Made by a program: the position numbers and the translations under genes
The notes under the pieces: generated by a model
What the model saw: the letters and a program-made list of their open reading frames with translations, nothing else
The model's database searches: none
Told to the model about the DNA's origin: nothing
Shown here: positions 40,004 through 53,220 of the stretch, piece after piece
How the letters are laid out: the number at the start of each line of letters is the position of its first letter
Position numbering within the stretch: the first letter of the stretch is position 1
Source of the DNA: Trichoplax adhaerens
Taxonomy: Eukaryota > Placozoa > Uniplacotomia > Trichoplacea > Trichoplacidae
Assembly: GCF_000150275.1 (NCBI RefSeq)
Contig: NW_002060943.1
Location: 5,049,950 to 5,113,949, forward strand
DNA: 64,000 nt
Direction of reading: 5' to 3'

Positions 40004-41129
40004 TGCTTCTAGTGCATTACAATATCTATATCGAAAATATCGCTTGATGTATTGCAACAAATTAATCGTTAACGTAATAAAATCAGATTAAGTGCACAGT
40101 TTAGAATTGTCGTATTGTATGTGCCATATAATCTGCACTGTTTTTGAATAATTGATATGAAATCTGTCGATCAAATTACTGCTATGACTTTTATTCTCCT
40201 ACGGTTATCGCCTCGTGATATTTACATATCTACACTACTATTCCTTGTGGAAACATACGGGATGGCCATGCATAGCTCACTGCTCACGGTCTATAGTAAT
40301 AACCACGATGTATAAAAATAATGCTTTGTGACTGTATTGCATGCTAATTCTCCGCTTTTTTATATTAAAGATTTATTGTTTGGCTTTTATGCCATATTGA
40401 TCATTTGATATCAATATTATCATTGTAGCGCGGTTTAGAGTCAGTAAATTGGTTTATTTGCGAAAGCCAATAATCATAATTCACCATAGATATTTTAACA
40501 TCTTATACTTGTTAAAGCGTTTTCCATGACGTAAGATTTAGTTCGTTGGATATTATTAGGATCTAGAATCACTTTAATATGTACAATTGACACTAAACTG
40601 TCATCATCATACATTCGGCAATAATTGGATATGTTCTAAGTGCGTATATGTAAATTGAATGGTGATGTATTAGTATTAATGCAAAATAAAATATAGACAA
40701 ACATTGCATTAAGTCATTACATGGAGTCATTCAAAAATTTTTGTAGGTAATAATTTCATTGTTTGACAAGATACAATTAAATAAAAAGAGTAGCTTTCCG
40801 CTCTACTTACAAATGGATATCATACAAGATAATTTACATTAGAAATCTTAATATATATGGAAAGTACAGTAAATTAGATATTTGCAATCGAAAAGCTTCG
40901 AATTGTTAGTCAAATGTGAGCTTATAGTACAACCAGATAGAATGTAAACTTCATACTAAAGAGTAATTTCGGCTCATATCCGTCATCCAAGTAAGTTGGC
41001 TAACAAATTTACTACCAGTTAAAGGGAAATGATGGTAGTATAATGTACAAGTTATTCTGATGGACTACTAAATCAAACCCAGAGCGGCGATATGACAAAT
41101 ATATTTATACATTAAAAATTGTAATTGTC
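40004..41129. other. Short gap between convergent SNARE copy 3 and YLPM1
   Basis: 3' flanking DNA of two convergent genes. No exon or GTAC palindrome cluster was seen. Confidence 0.6.
40076..40081 (+). promoter_or_regulatory. Poly(A) signal of SNARE copy 3
   Basis: AATAAA lies 73 bp after the stop codon. Confidence 0.5.
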
Positions 41130-44100
41130 TTAATAGTGTGAACCACTTAATTCATTAACTTCGTTCTCATTTAATGTCAAATCTTTCCAGTCAGTTCCGA
41201 TAACGAAACCGACCTGCCGTCTACGTTTCCTTTGACTTTCTTCCTCAATATCAGCCCACTTTACCTAAAGTGAGATCAAGTCGAGTATACCGTATAAGAT
41301 TTTAAAGAATTTAAGCAATTACCTTACGGTTAAAATATATGACGATCGTACTGTTTTACGATCTGTACTGTATGTAAATCGGAATAAACTTTTACCGCTA
41401 TGCTAGCGTAGTGCAACAGTCATTAAAAGTTTTCTTTTTAACTATTAACTCAATTGAACTTAATTTAAAGCTAGGAAAGGTAAGTCTATGATTTAAACCA
41501 ATCTGATCTTATCATCTCTCCCAATATGGAAAGTCTAAGGAACTTGCCCGTTTCTTTCCAGTTGACTCGGAGTTACTATCTTCGTAACGCGTTGAATCCT
41601 TTTCAGTGAATAAAACGTCGCTATAGTTGCTCTCACTATCTATTTTACGCTTACTATTTGACGTACTTGATACACCATCAAGGAGGTCTAAATAGATGAG
41701 ATTACTCTTATTATTTCGTAGGTAAACATATAATCCTGTCTAACAGCTAGTAATAATATCTTAACGGATACGTATGCCTTAGGTACTAACCAAGTTCTTT
41801 TTTGTCCATTTCTTCCCAACGACATTTCTATTCATGAAGCAATAGATTATTAATACTATTTTTACGTATCGACAACACGAGGTAAGGAATGTGCAATAAT
41901 AAAATTTATGTCAATATACCATGTGTTATAAGTTATAATTCTAATGCAACGCTATAGCGTACAAAGCTATGAAATTCTAATATGAATAGTATAAGAAGGA
42001 GCTACAGTCCACAGAAATAACAGTTGGATCACAAAGTAAAACAACCTTTGAATTGATTTCTTTCTTTTCTCGCGATACTTCATCGTTACTGATAGCTTCA
42101 TCATTGCTGCTAGAATCGCCACAATCCATCTCCACCTAGTATTATATGGTTGGTATAGTAAAGTTTAGTAAAAAGTTAGTAAATAAGTACTGCTTTTTGA
42201 ACATCAGAAATATAACGTTCCGAAAATCTTTCACCCTGACCTCATTGATAAGGGCTTCTTGAAGCAACGACCTTACATCTACTCGCTTTATGTGTTCTGG
42301 AGTTTCTTCCCAAGAAGACAAAATCTAATTAGAAAAGATAAAGCTAGTTCAGGCTTGGTTGATAAAATTAGTCACAAAATGAATCTCAATTACGTGTGAG
42401 TAATAAAATCAAAAATTGAATAAAGTTATAACGCTAATGACCTCCTCTATTTCATTTTCAGTTCTTCCATGAGTACTTCTAGTGGCGCATTCATGTGCAT
42501 CGGCGGTAATTTCAGCAACATAAACCTGCAATAAGGAGATATTGCTATCTTAACATTCTTATTTAAAATAGTAGTCCAATTTTTTTAAGGGATAGTTATA
42601 AACGTTTACAGGACTATTATCCTTAGATTATGTTAAGACGTACCTCAAAGTCCTTCTTTTTCGCGTGTTGCCACATACTTAAAAATTGGGACGCCTGATT
42701 AAGAATACATTACTTGATGAGCATAAAAGCGTAACATTTTTAACAATAGTAATCAATTGCTATCTTTGATAAAAGCTGCTCAGTACTATTTCAACTTGTC
42801 TATAGTATAATTTTTCACACGTATAGAAACGGCTATTATCACTTCAATCATAGAATAGTTAGAATAGTAAGTTTATCAAAGTCTATTATTAGAAAAATCG
42901 TGTAACTTTTGTAAGCCATGGCTACCATTGCACTAATAGTAGATAGATAAAAATGATCCTTTATCGTTAAGTTATTCAAATTAGAATATTTAGTTAGTCA
43001 TAAAATATATACCTTATTATGAACATCATCAACCATTATAAATGAGAAGAAGCCTTCATCTACAGTTCTACAGAAGGATTTAAATAGACTAGCTCTGTAA
43101 ACATCTTCCATCTCTTTTTCATAAGCATACTCTGTAGCCTAAGTGTAAAAAATTACACATGCTTTAGTTCAGTAAGGTATTTCGATTGGTAGTGCGACCA
43201 CAATTGCCAAATAAAATTTGATTTCATTACTTTTGTTTTCGTAACTTTGCCGGTATTTGGATCTTTAATCGTTTTTTCTACTTCTGTTAAGAAATAATCA
43301 TCTAAAGATAATATCCTGGGAGGATTTCCCCCATTCGCAATTTCTTTTTCCTGTAGAAGAGATTTAATAAAAACGTGGTTCAGTTACGTAGATGATAGTA
43401 CTTAGAGTAATGTTGATTAATATCCTTGTTTGTTAGTGTATATTGGAAATTTACGCTACCGTATCAACACTGATTAAGATAGGAATAGTGTCATTTACTC
43501 AATCGGTGTATATCATAGTACTATCGTAGTTGTAAATACCCGATAAATCTTTTACAAATGTTAGAATTTCAAGCATGTAGTAATAAATTTAATTAATGCT
43601 TTATGCCTGTAGTTGCTATCACGTCACCTTAATTAGCTTGGCCAGATGAGTTTTCCCACTTCCTGGTAAACCTCGGATAATGATGGCAATCTATAAAAAG
43701 ATTATGTTAGCGATTTCAAGAAAGAAGTAATGTACTGATATACTATACTACGAAAGACGTAATGAATTGATTTACAGCACAGTAACCGTTAGACCAATTT
43801 AGAAAATGTTACAAGGAAACGTTAAATGTCAAATATATTCATCGGAATGAATATATTTTAAATTTTTGGCCATTTTTCCATGCTCCAAGCTTAGCTGGGT
43901 ATTGTGTACGTATACTATGATGGAATCATATTATTATTATATCGGGCTTTACTATCTATCAGTCTTATTTATTCGTTGAACAAAGTCAGGTACTAGCGAA
44001 AAATCTTTTCGTTGTATTTTTTTGACAGGGGTAGAAGAAAACCACTTTTACTTGATTAATATCTATTTTTTTACGATCGGAAGATTGTATTTTAAAATTT

Positions 44101-45387
44101 GTATTATCAAGCGAGAGTTATAATATCTCCTATTTTACAATACATTGTTTTATTTCTATCCTAATGTTGGAAATGATACTGCATGTATATCAATATCTTT
44201 ATGATAATGAAAAAGGAAATTACGATCTACTTGATACGAATGATCATACGAATAATATGATGATGATTTATAATATTCTTGTCGACGATATGTTATCATC
44301 CTGAGCAATATCGACCTTGAGCTTAAAATGAATGATAATTAATCATTAATGTAGGCATGTTGTCCAGTACCTGTGCTGGTCTATTATTTCGAGTTGTTGG
44401 CAAGAGAATACTATCGATGGTAACACTATCCGGAGCAGATTGAGATTTCTTTGCATCGCATCTACCCGTCATAGGCAATGGAATGGACACTTGTGGTGGT
44501 GGTAGTGGTGGTGGCAACATTGGTTGTCGTTGAGGTGGTGGCAATGGCGGTTGGTGTGTTGGTGCTGATGATAGCCAGTCATTTGGTGTAGCTGATGGAT
44601 AAGCAGAATGAGATGGTGCTGGTGGTCGTACTAGATTGTGACCAATATTGGGCGGTCTGATATAAGGATGTGGTGATGGTGGAATAGGTTGATGATTAGG
44701 TATTATTCTTTCATCAGGGTATTTATTGACATTAAGACTAGATCGAATTGGTGGCTGTTGTTGTTGAGGGCGCTGATTGATTGGGTAATGTGGATAATCA
44801 TAGTTGTAATCATCATATTGATGTGAAATTGGGTTCGATTCAGTTCTAGGGTATCTTCTATTTAATTCATAATCATGAGTATGTACATCATCAATATGAG
44901 GAGGCCTGATCATTAAATGATCGTCATGATAGATTATCTCGTCGGTAGGATATCGATGGCTTGCCTGGTCGTCATGGATGATGGATGGTTGCGGATAATC
45001 GTTTAAAGCGTGTGGATCAGGTCTGTTCAAATGAGGTGGTGGTGGTGGTGGTGGTGGTTGTGGCGGTGGTAATTCAGGCAATGGAGGATTATTATCCTGG
45101 TAATAATCTTCTGGCATAAGTGGAGGAGGACGTCGATCCATAAAAGCTGCATCATAATCATATCCTAAATCATCTTCTCTTGTAGGATTTGCTGCACGAG
45201 AAGGATGTACTGCTGGTGGTGGTGGTGGTGGTAGCGGTGGCCTTGGCAATGGAGCTTCACTCATTGGATCATCGCGATAACCATGTGACATTAAAGGAGG
45301 TGGACGACCAGTTTCCATCCTATGGCCATTAAAACTTGATTTTGGATTGAATGGGCGATGATCCATCGATCGATTCCATTGAGCCAT
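41130..45387 (-). CDS. YLPM1: YLPM1 (ZAP3) nuclear P-loop protein
   Basis: Eleven minus-strand exons: 44371-45387, 43628-43690, 43231-43350, 43013-43138, 42644-42694, 42442-42525, 42241-42324, 42046-42135, 41791-41827, 41548-41687 and 41130-41264, encode 648 residues. The large first exon (339 codons) is proline-rich, with runs of Pro and many Asp, His and Tyr. The ATG at 45385-45387 begins MAQWNRS. The kinase-like domain follows: Walker A GLPGSGKT (about 346-353), ILSLDDYF, MEDVYRASLFKSF, GFFSFIMVDD and VYVAEITADAHECA. The tail has VDVRSLLQEA and KKRVKWADIEE, as in YLPM1. YLPM1 is a nuclear protein linked to PP1 and to telomerase regulation. This version is about a third of the human length, the cut being in the low-complexity part. 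The intron before the last exon is GC-AG. Confidence 0.95.
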
Positions 45388-45504
45388 TTTCAATATTGAA
45401 GTTGATGAAAGACGCTTTCCTTCCTTCAGACTTGAGAGCCTTTTGGATTTTTTTTTGCCTTTTCATCTCAGCTTTGGTGCTGGTATTGTTGCCAGTCTAG
45501 GGAC

Positions 45505-45700
45505 GAGCTCTTTACAGTACAGTATCTACAGTATTGACTGTAAGTCGATACTGTACACACCACAGTTTCTATCACAATCTACAGTACATAGAGTAAACTG
45601 TACAGTACTGTACCGGAGAAACAGACAGCACGTCACGGTACGGTACAGTACAGCACCTACAGTACAATATTGTACTGTACGGTGCTGTACTGTACTGTAA
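45505..45700. repeat. GTAC palindrome cluster upstream of YLPM1
   Basis: Many overlapping self-complementary units such as ACTGTACAGTACTGTAC and CTGTACTGTACTGTAA lie within 120-315 bp of the YLPM1 start codon. The cluster is followed by a CCATGGCCGCCATGG palindrome at 45706-45720. Confidence 0.85.
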
Positions 45701-46483
45701 GCAGTCCATGGCCGCCATGGTAATGTGCATTGGATTAGACAGAAAAGTGTGGGATAAATGATTTCAATTTGAAACCTGAAAAAAGTCTTGCATTTAATTA
45801 AGATATTAACTTAATCGAGGATTTTTTTCTTACAACCCAAGTGGCTTGCAGTACAGTATCTTCGTGTACGTATGATGGACACTAAGCGTACTCTGTGTCA
45901 GTATTTGAAATGGAACTACTCTAGCCGCTCAGTATCATTTCAATTTATTTAGCAGGATTTAATGAAAACTTCAAGAACTTATTTCACGTCCTTGATTGGT
46001 AATCAATTCACTAATACAACTAGTAAAGAGAACTTTTTCTTTTTAGTAATCGTTGATCGATACGTCTAATATACTGTCCATGCTCCATATATACGTACTA
46101 TTAAAATAATGTATCATCGTTTCAGCGATTTACGCTGAGTATTGGAGTTATCGGGTTATTATGAACGTGGCCATGACTGGACACAGTGTCCAGTTATAGC
46201 ATGGAATATGATTTGATGATAATAAAACGTTGATGTTGATATACAGTAAGCCTAACTGTGGATTTTCGTCCACAGCTTTTCTATTGTACAGTACAGTGGG
46301 GACTTTAATGCCGCAATATTGAATTTTGACCAGCATGCTGAAATTGAATAATTCCAGGTCGATTTGCAACCGATATGCTGACATCATTCGGATCATCAAT
46401 TTGCTCAGAACAGGAGCCCTTTATTATGGTTTTGAAGGTCTGTTACACTTTCTTGTCTATCGTAACAATAATTTAATAGTCCA

Positions 46484-46560
46484 GTACCGTGGTCAGCCAT
46501 TAACTGCCTTTTAAATTAATTACCTACCGTGGGCAGCCATGAACTGCCTTATAAATTAAT
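46484..46560. repeat. 41-bp tandem duplication
   Basis: Two units starting at 46484 and 46525 share TACCGTGG, CAGCCAT, AACTGCCTT and TAAATTAATT. There are about four differences. Confidence 0.85.
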
Positions 46561-46768
46561 TTGCAGTCTGGAGTCTTGTTCAATGTACAGTACTGTAGTG
46601 AACAGTAGAAACGCGTACAGTACTGATCGTCTGATACCATAGTAGACATTGTAAAAGCGTAACAACAATAACAGCCGAGAAGATTGTTGACCATTCCAAT
46701 CCATCTAATGGCCTCAAAGCAGTTCTACTAGGCACATCCTACCGTTGAGACGGGAATGAAGTTGTAAA

Positions 46769-49700
46769 ATGGAGAATTTCATTTCCCCTCATGGGCGCAA
46801 TCGTCCACAATTAAAAGAAGATAGAAATGATTGCGATCCTAATCCAATATGGGCATTTTGCACACAGCTAAGCAGTGAAAGCGATCTTGAACCGCTAGAT
46901 GAAGCATTATTAGATTACATCGAGAACGCTTCTCCGATCGATTCCGATGAGATTGCCGTAGCTAAAAGCCTTGCTAACTTTCATATCAAGATGGGACAAC
47001 AAAATTTAGTTTTTTTAGAATCGGATGAAGCTTTCACTGACTCAAATACTCCCAATTTACGTTACAATCCATCATTTAAGCGAAATTATTATCGTCGATC
47101 AAGTGCTGATTATAATGATACAGCCAATAATCATGCTAATGGCAAGATAATCGCTCAATCGGATAAGAGAAGAAACAGTAAAAAAAAATGCCGTGGCCAT
47201 CATGAACAAGCGACCGATCTTGTCCAACAAAGTGTGAATAAAGATTTTATTGAAGATGGAGAATTAGCCGATGTTGAAGTAGGCACAATGTCCAAAGCCT
47301 TAGTCAATAAGAAAAGACGGAATGATATTCAAGATTGTATGACGGATAGAAATCGTATCTCCAATAATAATAATCATACCATTAATAAAGCCATGAAATT
47401 AGAGGCGTGTAGTACCTTACATAGGAAAGCTATTCATAAACTTGGTCATCGTTGGGGTTATGACAGTAAGAGAGCTTTTTGTGAAGAAGATTCACAAATG
47501 AGTAGTAGCAATGATAGGCAGATGAAAATGATGCGCAAAACTTTCTCCAAGCAAAGTACCAACTCGGCATCCGAAATGGAAATCGATTATAATCATGACA
47601 ATAATAGTAACATCAACAATTCCAGCGGGGAATGTTCATCAAATAAAGCTAGCTATGCAGTAGCCAACAGTAAGAACGCTTCCCGATCAGATAAGTTAAT
47701 TGAACTGCAATTAGAAAACGCTGATTCCAAACACGATGCCTTAATATCGAGAACAAGCGATACGTACATGTCGTCCTCGAGTGATAGCGATATTATTACT
47801 TCGGATGGTGACATTAGTTATTACGAAACTGGCGTAGAAGGTGATGATGAGCAAAGCTGTTGCGAGGCTGCCTTCGTTAAGTGGTGGCAAGATGATCATG
47901 CCGATTTAAGAGATATGCGTCTTCTAGCAAATGGTAACAAATTTCGAGAAATGAAGCCAGGTACCAATTGTAGAAATATACCAAGACTATCACCAAAGAT
48001 ACTCTAGTACTACGATACGCCATTGTACGCGTGGCATATTGATGATTTGGAGAGGAGAAAATCTTGAAAGAATTATGTGCTGTTAAATACTATTGAAAAA
48101 CACTATGCATGCATGATATAAATATCCAATAAGAAGATAGATGCTTAAGCTATTGGGAATGTATTCCTTCATTGAACACCGAATTCTTTCTCTTCTATTA
48201 TAGGAAGTTTCGCTGCCAGATTATCGTTCAGTCGGCATTTGGTAAGAAAATAAGTTTACTAGGTTACACTGAAAAACTCTATACTTTTAATAATAAAAAA
48301 ATTGATAAAAAAATATCTTCATCCAACACTAAATACTCAAGCATTACCCATCAACTTCCGTTGACGTATGCGTAGCTGATGTACTACTGCCTGCTACTAC
48401 TCATACTTTGTTTTTGTCACTTTCATAGTTACAGCAGTTTCTACGATATCATCAAAAGTAGATAGAAAATAGTTATTTGCTAAACTACAAAATGTTAATT
48501 CTAAAAATCATAGATCTGTCTAGACTACTGTAATTAAAATATATGATGAGATTTCTTGTTTAAATCTTTTTACGTAAATTGATAATAGATGAAGGTTAGA
48601 GGTAGCCATGGTGGCAAACGCCGTAAGAAATCATTTTCGAAACCCAGGAATAAAGTTAGAATCTAGATCAGCCTTAAAAATGATATTTTTGATAAATGAA
48701 AAATTTTTTCTCTATTATAATAATAAGAGCGTTTCTTTAAAATTACATTAATTTTACTTAATCTTAATCTTCTTAATATCAATGATACATAGAACTGTGA
48801 ATCCCTTTTAGAGTCAATTAATGAAAAAATTAAACGATTTATTATCGATAATAGCTCGGAAAGGTACCTTCTATTTCAGCAGAACTTTCTTAACTTAACT
48901 ATATCATTATTAATATTATCCAGTAGGTACTTATATTGTTAAGATTCAGTCTATGGCAAACACCCGCATTATACTAAAATACAGCAACGATACAGTAGAT
49001 CTAATTTATTATGTAGATTAATGGACATATTATTACATTAATTAACAGGTTATGGATAGAAAATTTGAAAAGAAAGGAGAGAAATTGGGTATATTATTGG
49101 ATAGAATCGTATTGTAGAATACTTTTTTATTTATTAATTAATTTCTATATAAGAAATAGAAAATGCCATTAAATACAAGTCTAAGCACTTTTTTATAATT
49201 TTTTATACCTTGAACAGATAAATCAGTTAGCCTCATTATACCATTTGGAATACTTCACTGTCAAAGATAGCAAAAAAAGCTGCTCGGTATTAAGTAAAAC
49301 AAGGTAATTTATATTTCGTTATTTCTATAGCATATCGTAATTTTTCAATTTCTAATGTTTCTTTTTATGATAAGTACAGTACTACTGATTTGCTTAATCG
49401 TTTACGTCTTTGTAAATAAATAATTCAGTAACGATGATCGTATTTTTCGCTCGTATTAGTCGTACCTGCCAACCAGAAAAAGTTGCCATTGACTCTGTTA
49501 TATATCCATCCGTTTATAAAAGGTAAGCATCTAAATCCCTTTCATTATGCAATTGTGCTTTATGGATAGTTCGATGTGCGCAGACGGTGACGTATTACTT
49601 TTAACCTGCCAACATGAACATTAAATTTTATTTCCTTTCGCAATGAATATACTCCTATAATAGATGTAAAGACAACGGTATACCCGACGGTAAAAAAATT

Positions 49701-50040
49701 GCAGGGCATTCATCAATTGCTGGAGCTTGTCGTAAGTTGACTTCTCAATAGATTCTCGAATAATTTTCGAGGAAGAAATTTTAATGACTTTTATAAAGTA
49801 CCTATTTAATTTTCGATTAAAATCATAAATGTTGGTAACATTTCTATTTTTTACTTAGTAGTCAACGTCGATGAAATTGCGCCTAGTCCAATATCGTCCA
49901 CAAATGTCGGTAACAGAATGTTACGAGAAATGGGCTGGACACCAGGTACATGCTTAGGAACGAAAGACTCCGGGATTATAGAACCAATAAAAATTTCTGT
50001 TAAAAATGATAAAAAGGGTATTGGATTTACTCGTACGTAA
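46769..50040 (+). CDS. GPATCH2: GPATCH2, G-patch domain nuclear protein
   Basis: Six plus-strand exons: 46769-48006, 48606-48654, 49218-49303, 49460-49522, 49664-49731 and 49859-50040, in frame, encode 561 residues (human about 528). Exon 1 (412 codons) is low-complexity, rich in Ser, Asn, Asp and Lys, with a basic patch KRRNSKKKCRG. The block SDSDIITSDGD, GDDEQS and then WW matches the conserved centre of GPATCH2. DSKKSCSVLSKTR aligns with HKKNCSV of the human protein. The G-patch is at the very C-terminus: GNRMLREMGWTPG, then LG, and GIGF near the end. G-patch proteins activate DEAH-box helicases such as DHX15. The central GxG is GTC here instead of GSG. The exon 1 donor (GTACTA at 48007) was chosen because it preserves frame and similarity; it is the least certain junction. 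The last acceptor is a TAGTAG tandem. Confidence 0.9.
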
Positions 50041-53000
50041 TAATGGAAATTAAGATATGGTTAATGGCTATCAGTTAGCATTTTCGCTGATATAATATAA
50101 CGCAAATTTTATCTACTTTTGTATCATACTTATGCTGTTGTAAAGTTGAAAACATGCTTAATAATTGAAGTAATTTTCAGGCGTTATTATTTCTATAACC
50201 AGACAAAGCGTATCGTGCACTGTTTACGAATACAGTATTTTATAACGATGATTTCTGTTGCTATAAAGGATACATAATTATTATTAACATTCGATATTTA
50301 ATTACTCTTGAATTTGCCTAAAATAATATAATATTTCACGCTTTTAGATGAGAAACCAGCCTATATTATCTGCTATGTAAACATATTACTCTGCTAGGTT
50401 TTCTCGTAATTTGTTAATTACTTTTGTATTTTAGAACCATATTTTCAACAGTCGGTATCAAATATACGTTATATCGAACTGAATCGGAATATAAAATAAA
50501 AACTAGTAATTGAGAGAGCTTACTATGGATAAATCTAACTTAGTAGACTGCAGTAGTAAAGTGTACTCAACTTGTGACTTCATAAGCTTATACCTGTAGA
50601 TTTATCGTTATATCGATAGGTCAAGTAAAATGGGCAGACGATAATTTATTAAAATGCGTACTAACAAGGTAGAGTGCATTTCTAGACAGCGTTATAAATA
50701 TATGATAAAATTGCTGTCTGTATAGTGGCAAACTGTCAGTTGTATAGTTTGTACGGACACAATTACGCAAAAAAGTTAACCTCTGGGCGTTTTATGGAGG
50801 CCTAAGTATTAGCTTACTTCCTAATTCTTGATAAAGTAACGCGCATGAAAACGTAAATTAAAAAATTATGATCTTTTCTTATATGAATAGTGCTCCGGAA
50901 ATGAGTTTCTAATTAATTGCAACAAACGTAGAAGTTCTGTACGTGGAACCGCAAGCAATTAATTATATTGTATATCGAAGCTTAAGATACAATGCATTGT
51001 TCATAATGGAGAATTTTGACTAGCTGACGAATAGATATATGAAGATCGAATTTTTCGAGTGTACAATAATACACAACGGTCCATTGGTTGAATTACGAAT
51101 TTATGATTCGGTAGCTTTAGTATATAGTAAAGCATTCTTTCTAATGAAATTACAGTAAATTGAAACGCTAATATTTTTATATTTTGGCAATTTGTTTTGA
51201 ATGCAGGATATGCTATCAATCACCCCATTACTTTCACTCTTACTATTCATAAAGATGTCTTTTGTATATATTCTTTCAGGCTATAGTGGGATACTTTAGC
51301 TATGCGTATGTGCTTTAAATTTACACGCCCAAATGCAAACAACTTCGAGACATCTTATACATTAATCCGATTATTAAACCAGTAATCACGATATATCATA
51401 AATTACTGCGTTATAAGGCAAAGTACTTGAGAATCAATAACGATAAATTTTGCTTTATATCCCGAAGCTATTCATTAAGTAATTATATGAGAGTATTCCG
51501 GTAAATCGAATGTCGGTAATAATTATATAATTGATCAGTTAACAACATTCAATGATAATTAGAGTATGAAAAGTAAAAATTAATCTTTCAGTAATAGATT
51601 ATCCATCCTACCAGTTTCTTCGAAAAAAATATTAATTAATAAATTTGATTCATGGAATGATTAAATGAATTTCGCTTAAAAATATAATGTAGTCGTATTA
51701 GTTTTATAGTATATTTCAATAACGTCCAGCAAATGTACTGGGTAAGTTTTTACTAATTCCCTTGGCCAATCGGTACTTATGAAACCGTGGGTGATTTAAA
51801 CTGCTTAGTAAAGTCACTATTTAACTATTTTTTAATTAGTTAGTGAGAAACTGATACAAAATTTCAATGGACGCTATAATTTCGGATATCCGCTTTCCCG
51901 CGATACCTCACTTCGATCCGGTAAATAATAAGTACTTGTTACTGTACGCCATACGAAAATCCGTGGGTTCGCAAACTATGTGAAATGTCATGACTGCAAA
52001 ATTTAGGGATCGTTAAAAACTGAAGTTTTACTTACTTATTAATACTCTTAATAAAACAGCTTAACTTTTTGTGTTTAAATAATAGATCGATATACTGGAC
52101 AGTAAACAACAAATACATGATAGTATACTAGGGATATAAGGACCATCTGTAAATTATTACAGTAATTGTAAGCGATAAGGATTATGCGAATTTAATAACG
52201 TTCATTATTGTTATTATAATACGAGTGAAAGAATAATGAAAATTTTCAATGTTTATTTCTTAAAACAACACGTGTGATCTTACGCTTTACGCAGATGTCA
52301 AGTCTACAGAATTAAGTATATCAAATCTTTTTAAAGAGGTCTATGTTTTGTTATAACAATATCGTCCATAGAGACAAATTATTTTCTTACTATTCCAGTG
52401 CAGTGTTAGATTGTAAATAATTGTATATTTATGTACCCTAGCGTTACGTAAGGATTTAAAAGCCATCTCTTATGTTGCTCTGAATATCAAAGATGGCTAA
52501 GCTACCCTTAGAATGTATTCATCCTTACAACTACTGTAGCATAGAATCAATAATAGATATCTACTGAACATATACTATGTACGCGTATATTGGGATGAAT
52601 CCAAGGGAAAAGATCACTTTGTTCTTCAATTTGACAACCGCAATAACAAAGTCTGAGAACTTGAATTCGTTCATTGTACAGTTAGTATATTGTTTGTTCA
52701 CTTATAATACTACATAGGAATACTTGTGAGTCAAAATTGCCCAAATATAAATTCATAAACAGCATAGGCTGTTGAAAGATCCTTTCAAAGATATAGCTAC
52801 TAATATAACAAATAATGGTTAAATCAAAAGTAAGAATTTAAGATTATTAAGTCTATAGTGTACAGATAATAAACTTGACTTATACAGTTCTAACGACAAT
52901 ATCATTGCATTATCTATGTTACTTGGTGTAAATACTACTTATGCTACTAAAGAATTTGAAGTACAGTCACTGCAGACAAGTAAATCACGATGATTCGATA

Positions 53001-53220
53001 CGATTAAGATACAGCTTGTTATAGCAACAAATAAATGACTAACTTGTACGTGATTACAAATCGCAAAAAGTAGTTCGTACATATTCATTTCATTATGTTC
53101 ACAAATGTGTTGTTCGCAGCAATAACCATTTGAATATTACAGCAAGACGTAAAAGTGAACAAAATAATAAGTAACGCTTTTCCTACAAATAAAATGGATT
53201 CCTTTGACTGGGTAAACAAT
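50041..53220. other. Gap between convergent GPATCH2 and the LAMP-family gene
   Basis: AT-rich DNA without supported exons, GTAC clusters or other repeats. It includes both 3' UTRs. The 72-codon frame at 51001-51219 (minus) has no recognisable content. Confidence 0.5.

Larger units (their letters stand above)
45388..46768. promoter_or_regulatory. Divergent promoter region of YLPM1 and GPATCH2
   Basis: The two start codons are 1.4 kb apart and face away from each other, so this interval must hold both promoters and 5' UTRs. It contains a dense GTAC palindrome cluster at 45505-45700 close to YLPM1, smaller patches at 46288-46296 and 46584-46625, and a 41-bp tandem duplication. No TATA box could be assigned. 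Confidence 0.6.

Noticed and set aside
47941-47960. Earlier donor CCAG/GTACCA in GPATCH2 exon 1
   Set aside because: It would put the next exon in a frame reading AMVANAVRNH instead of the basic HGGKRRKKSF, and would lose the RLS match to GPATCH2. It remains a less likely alternative.
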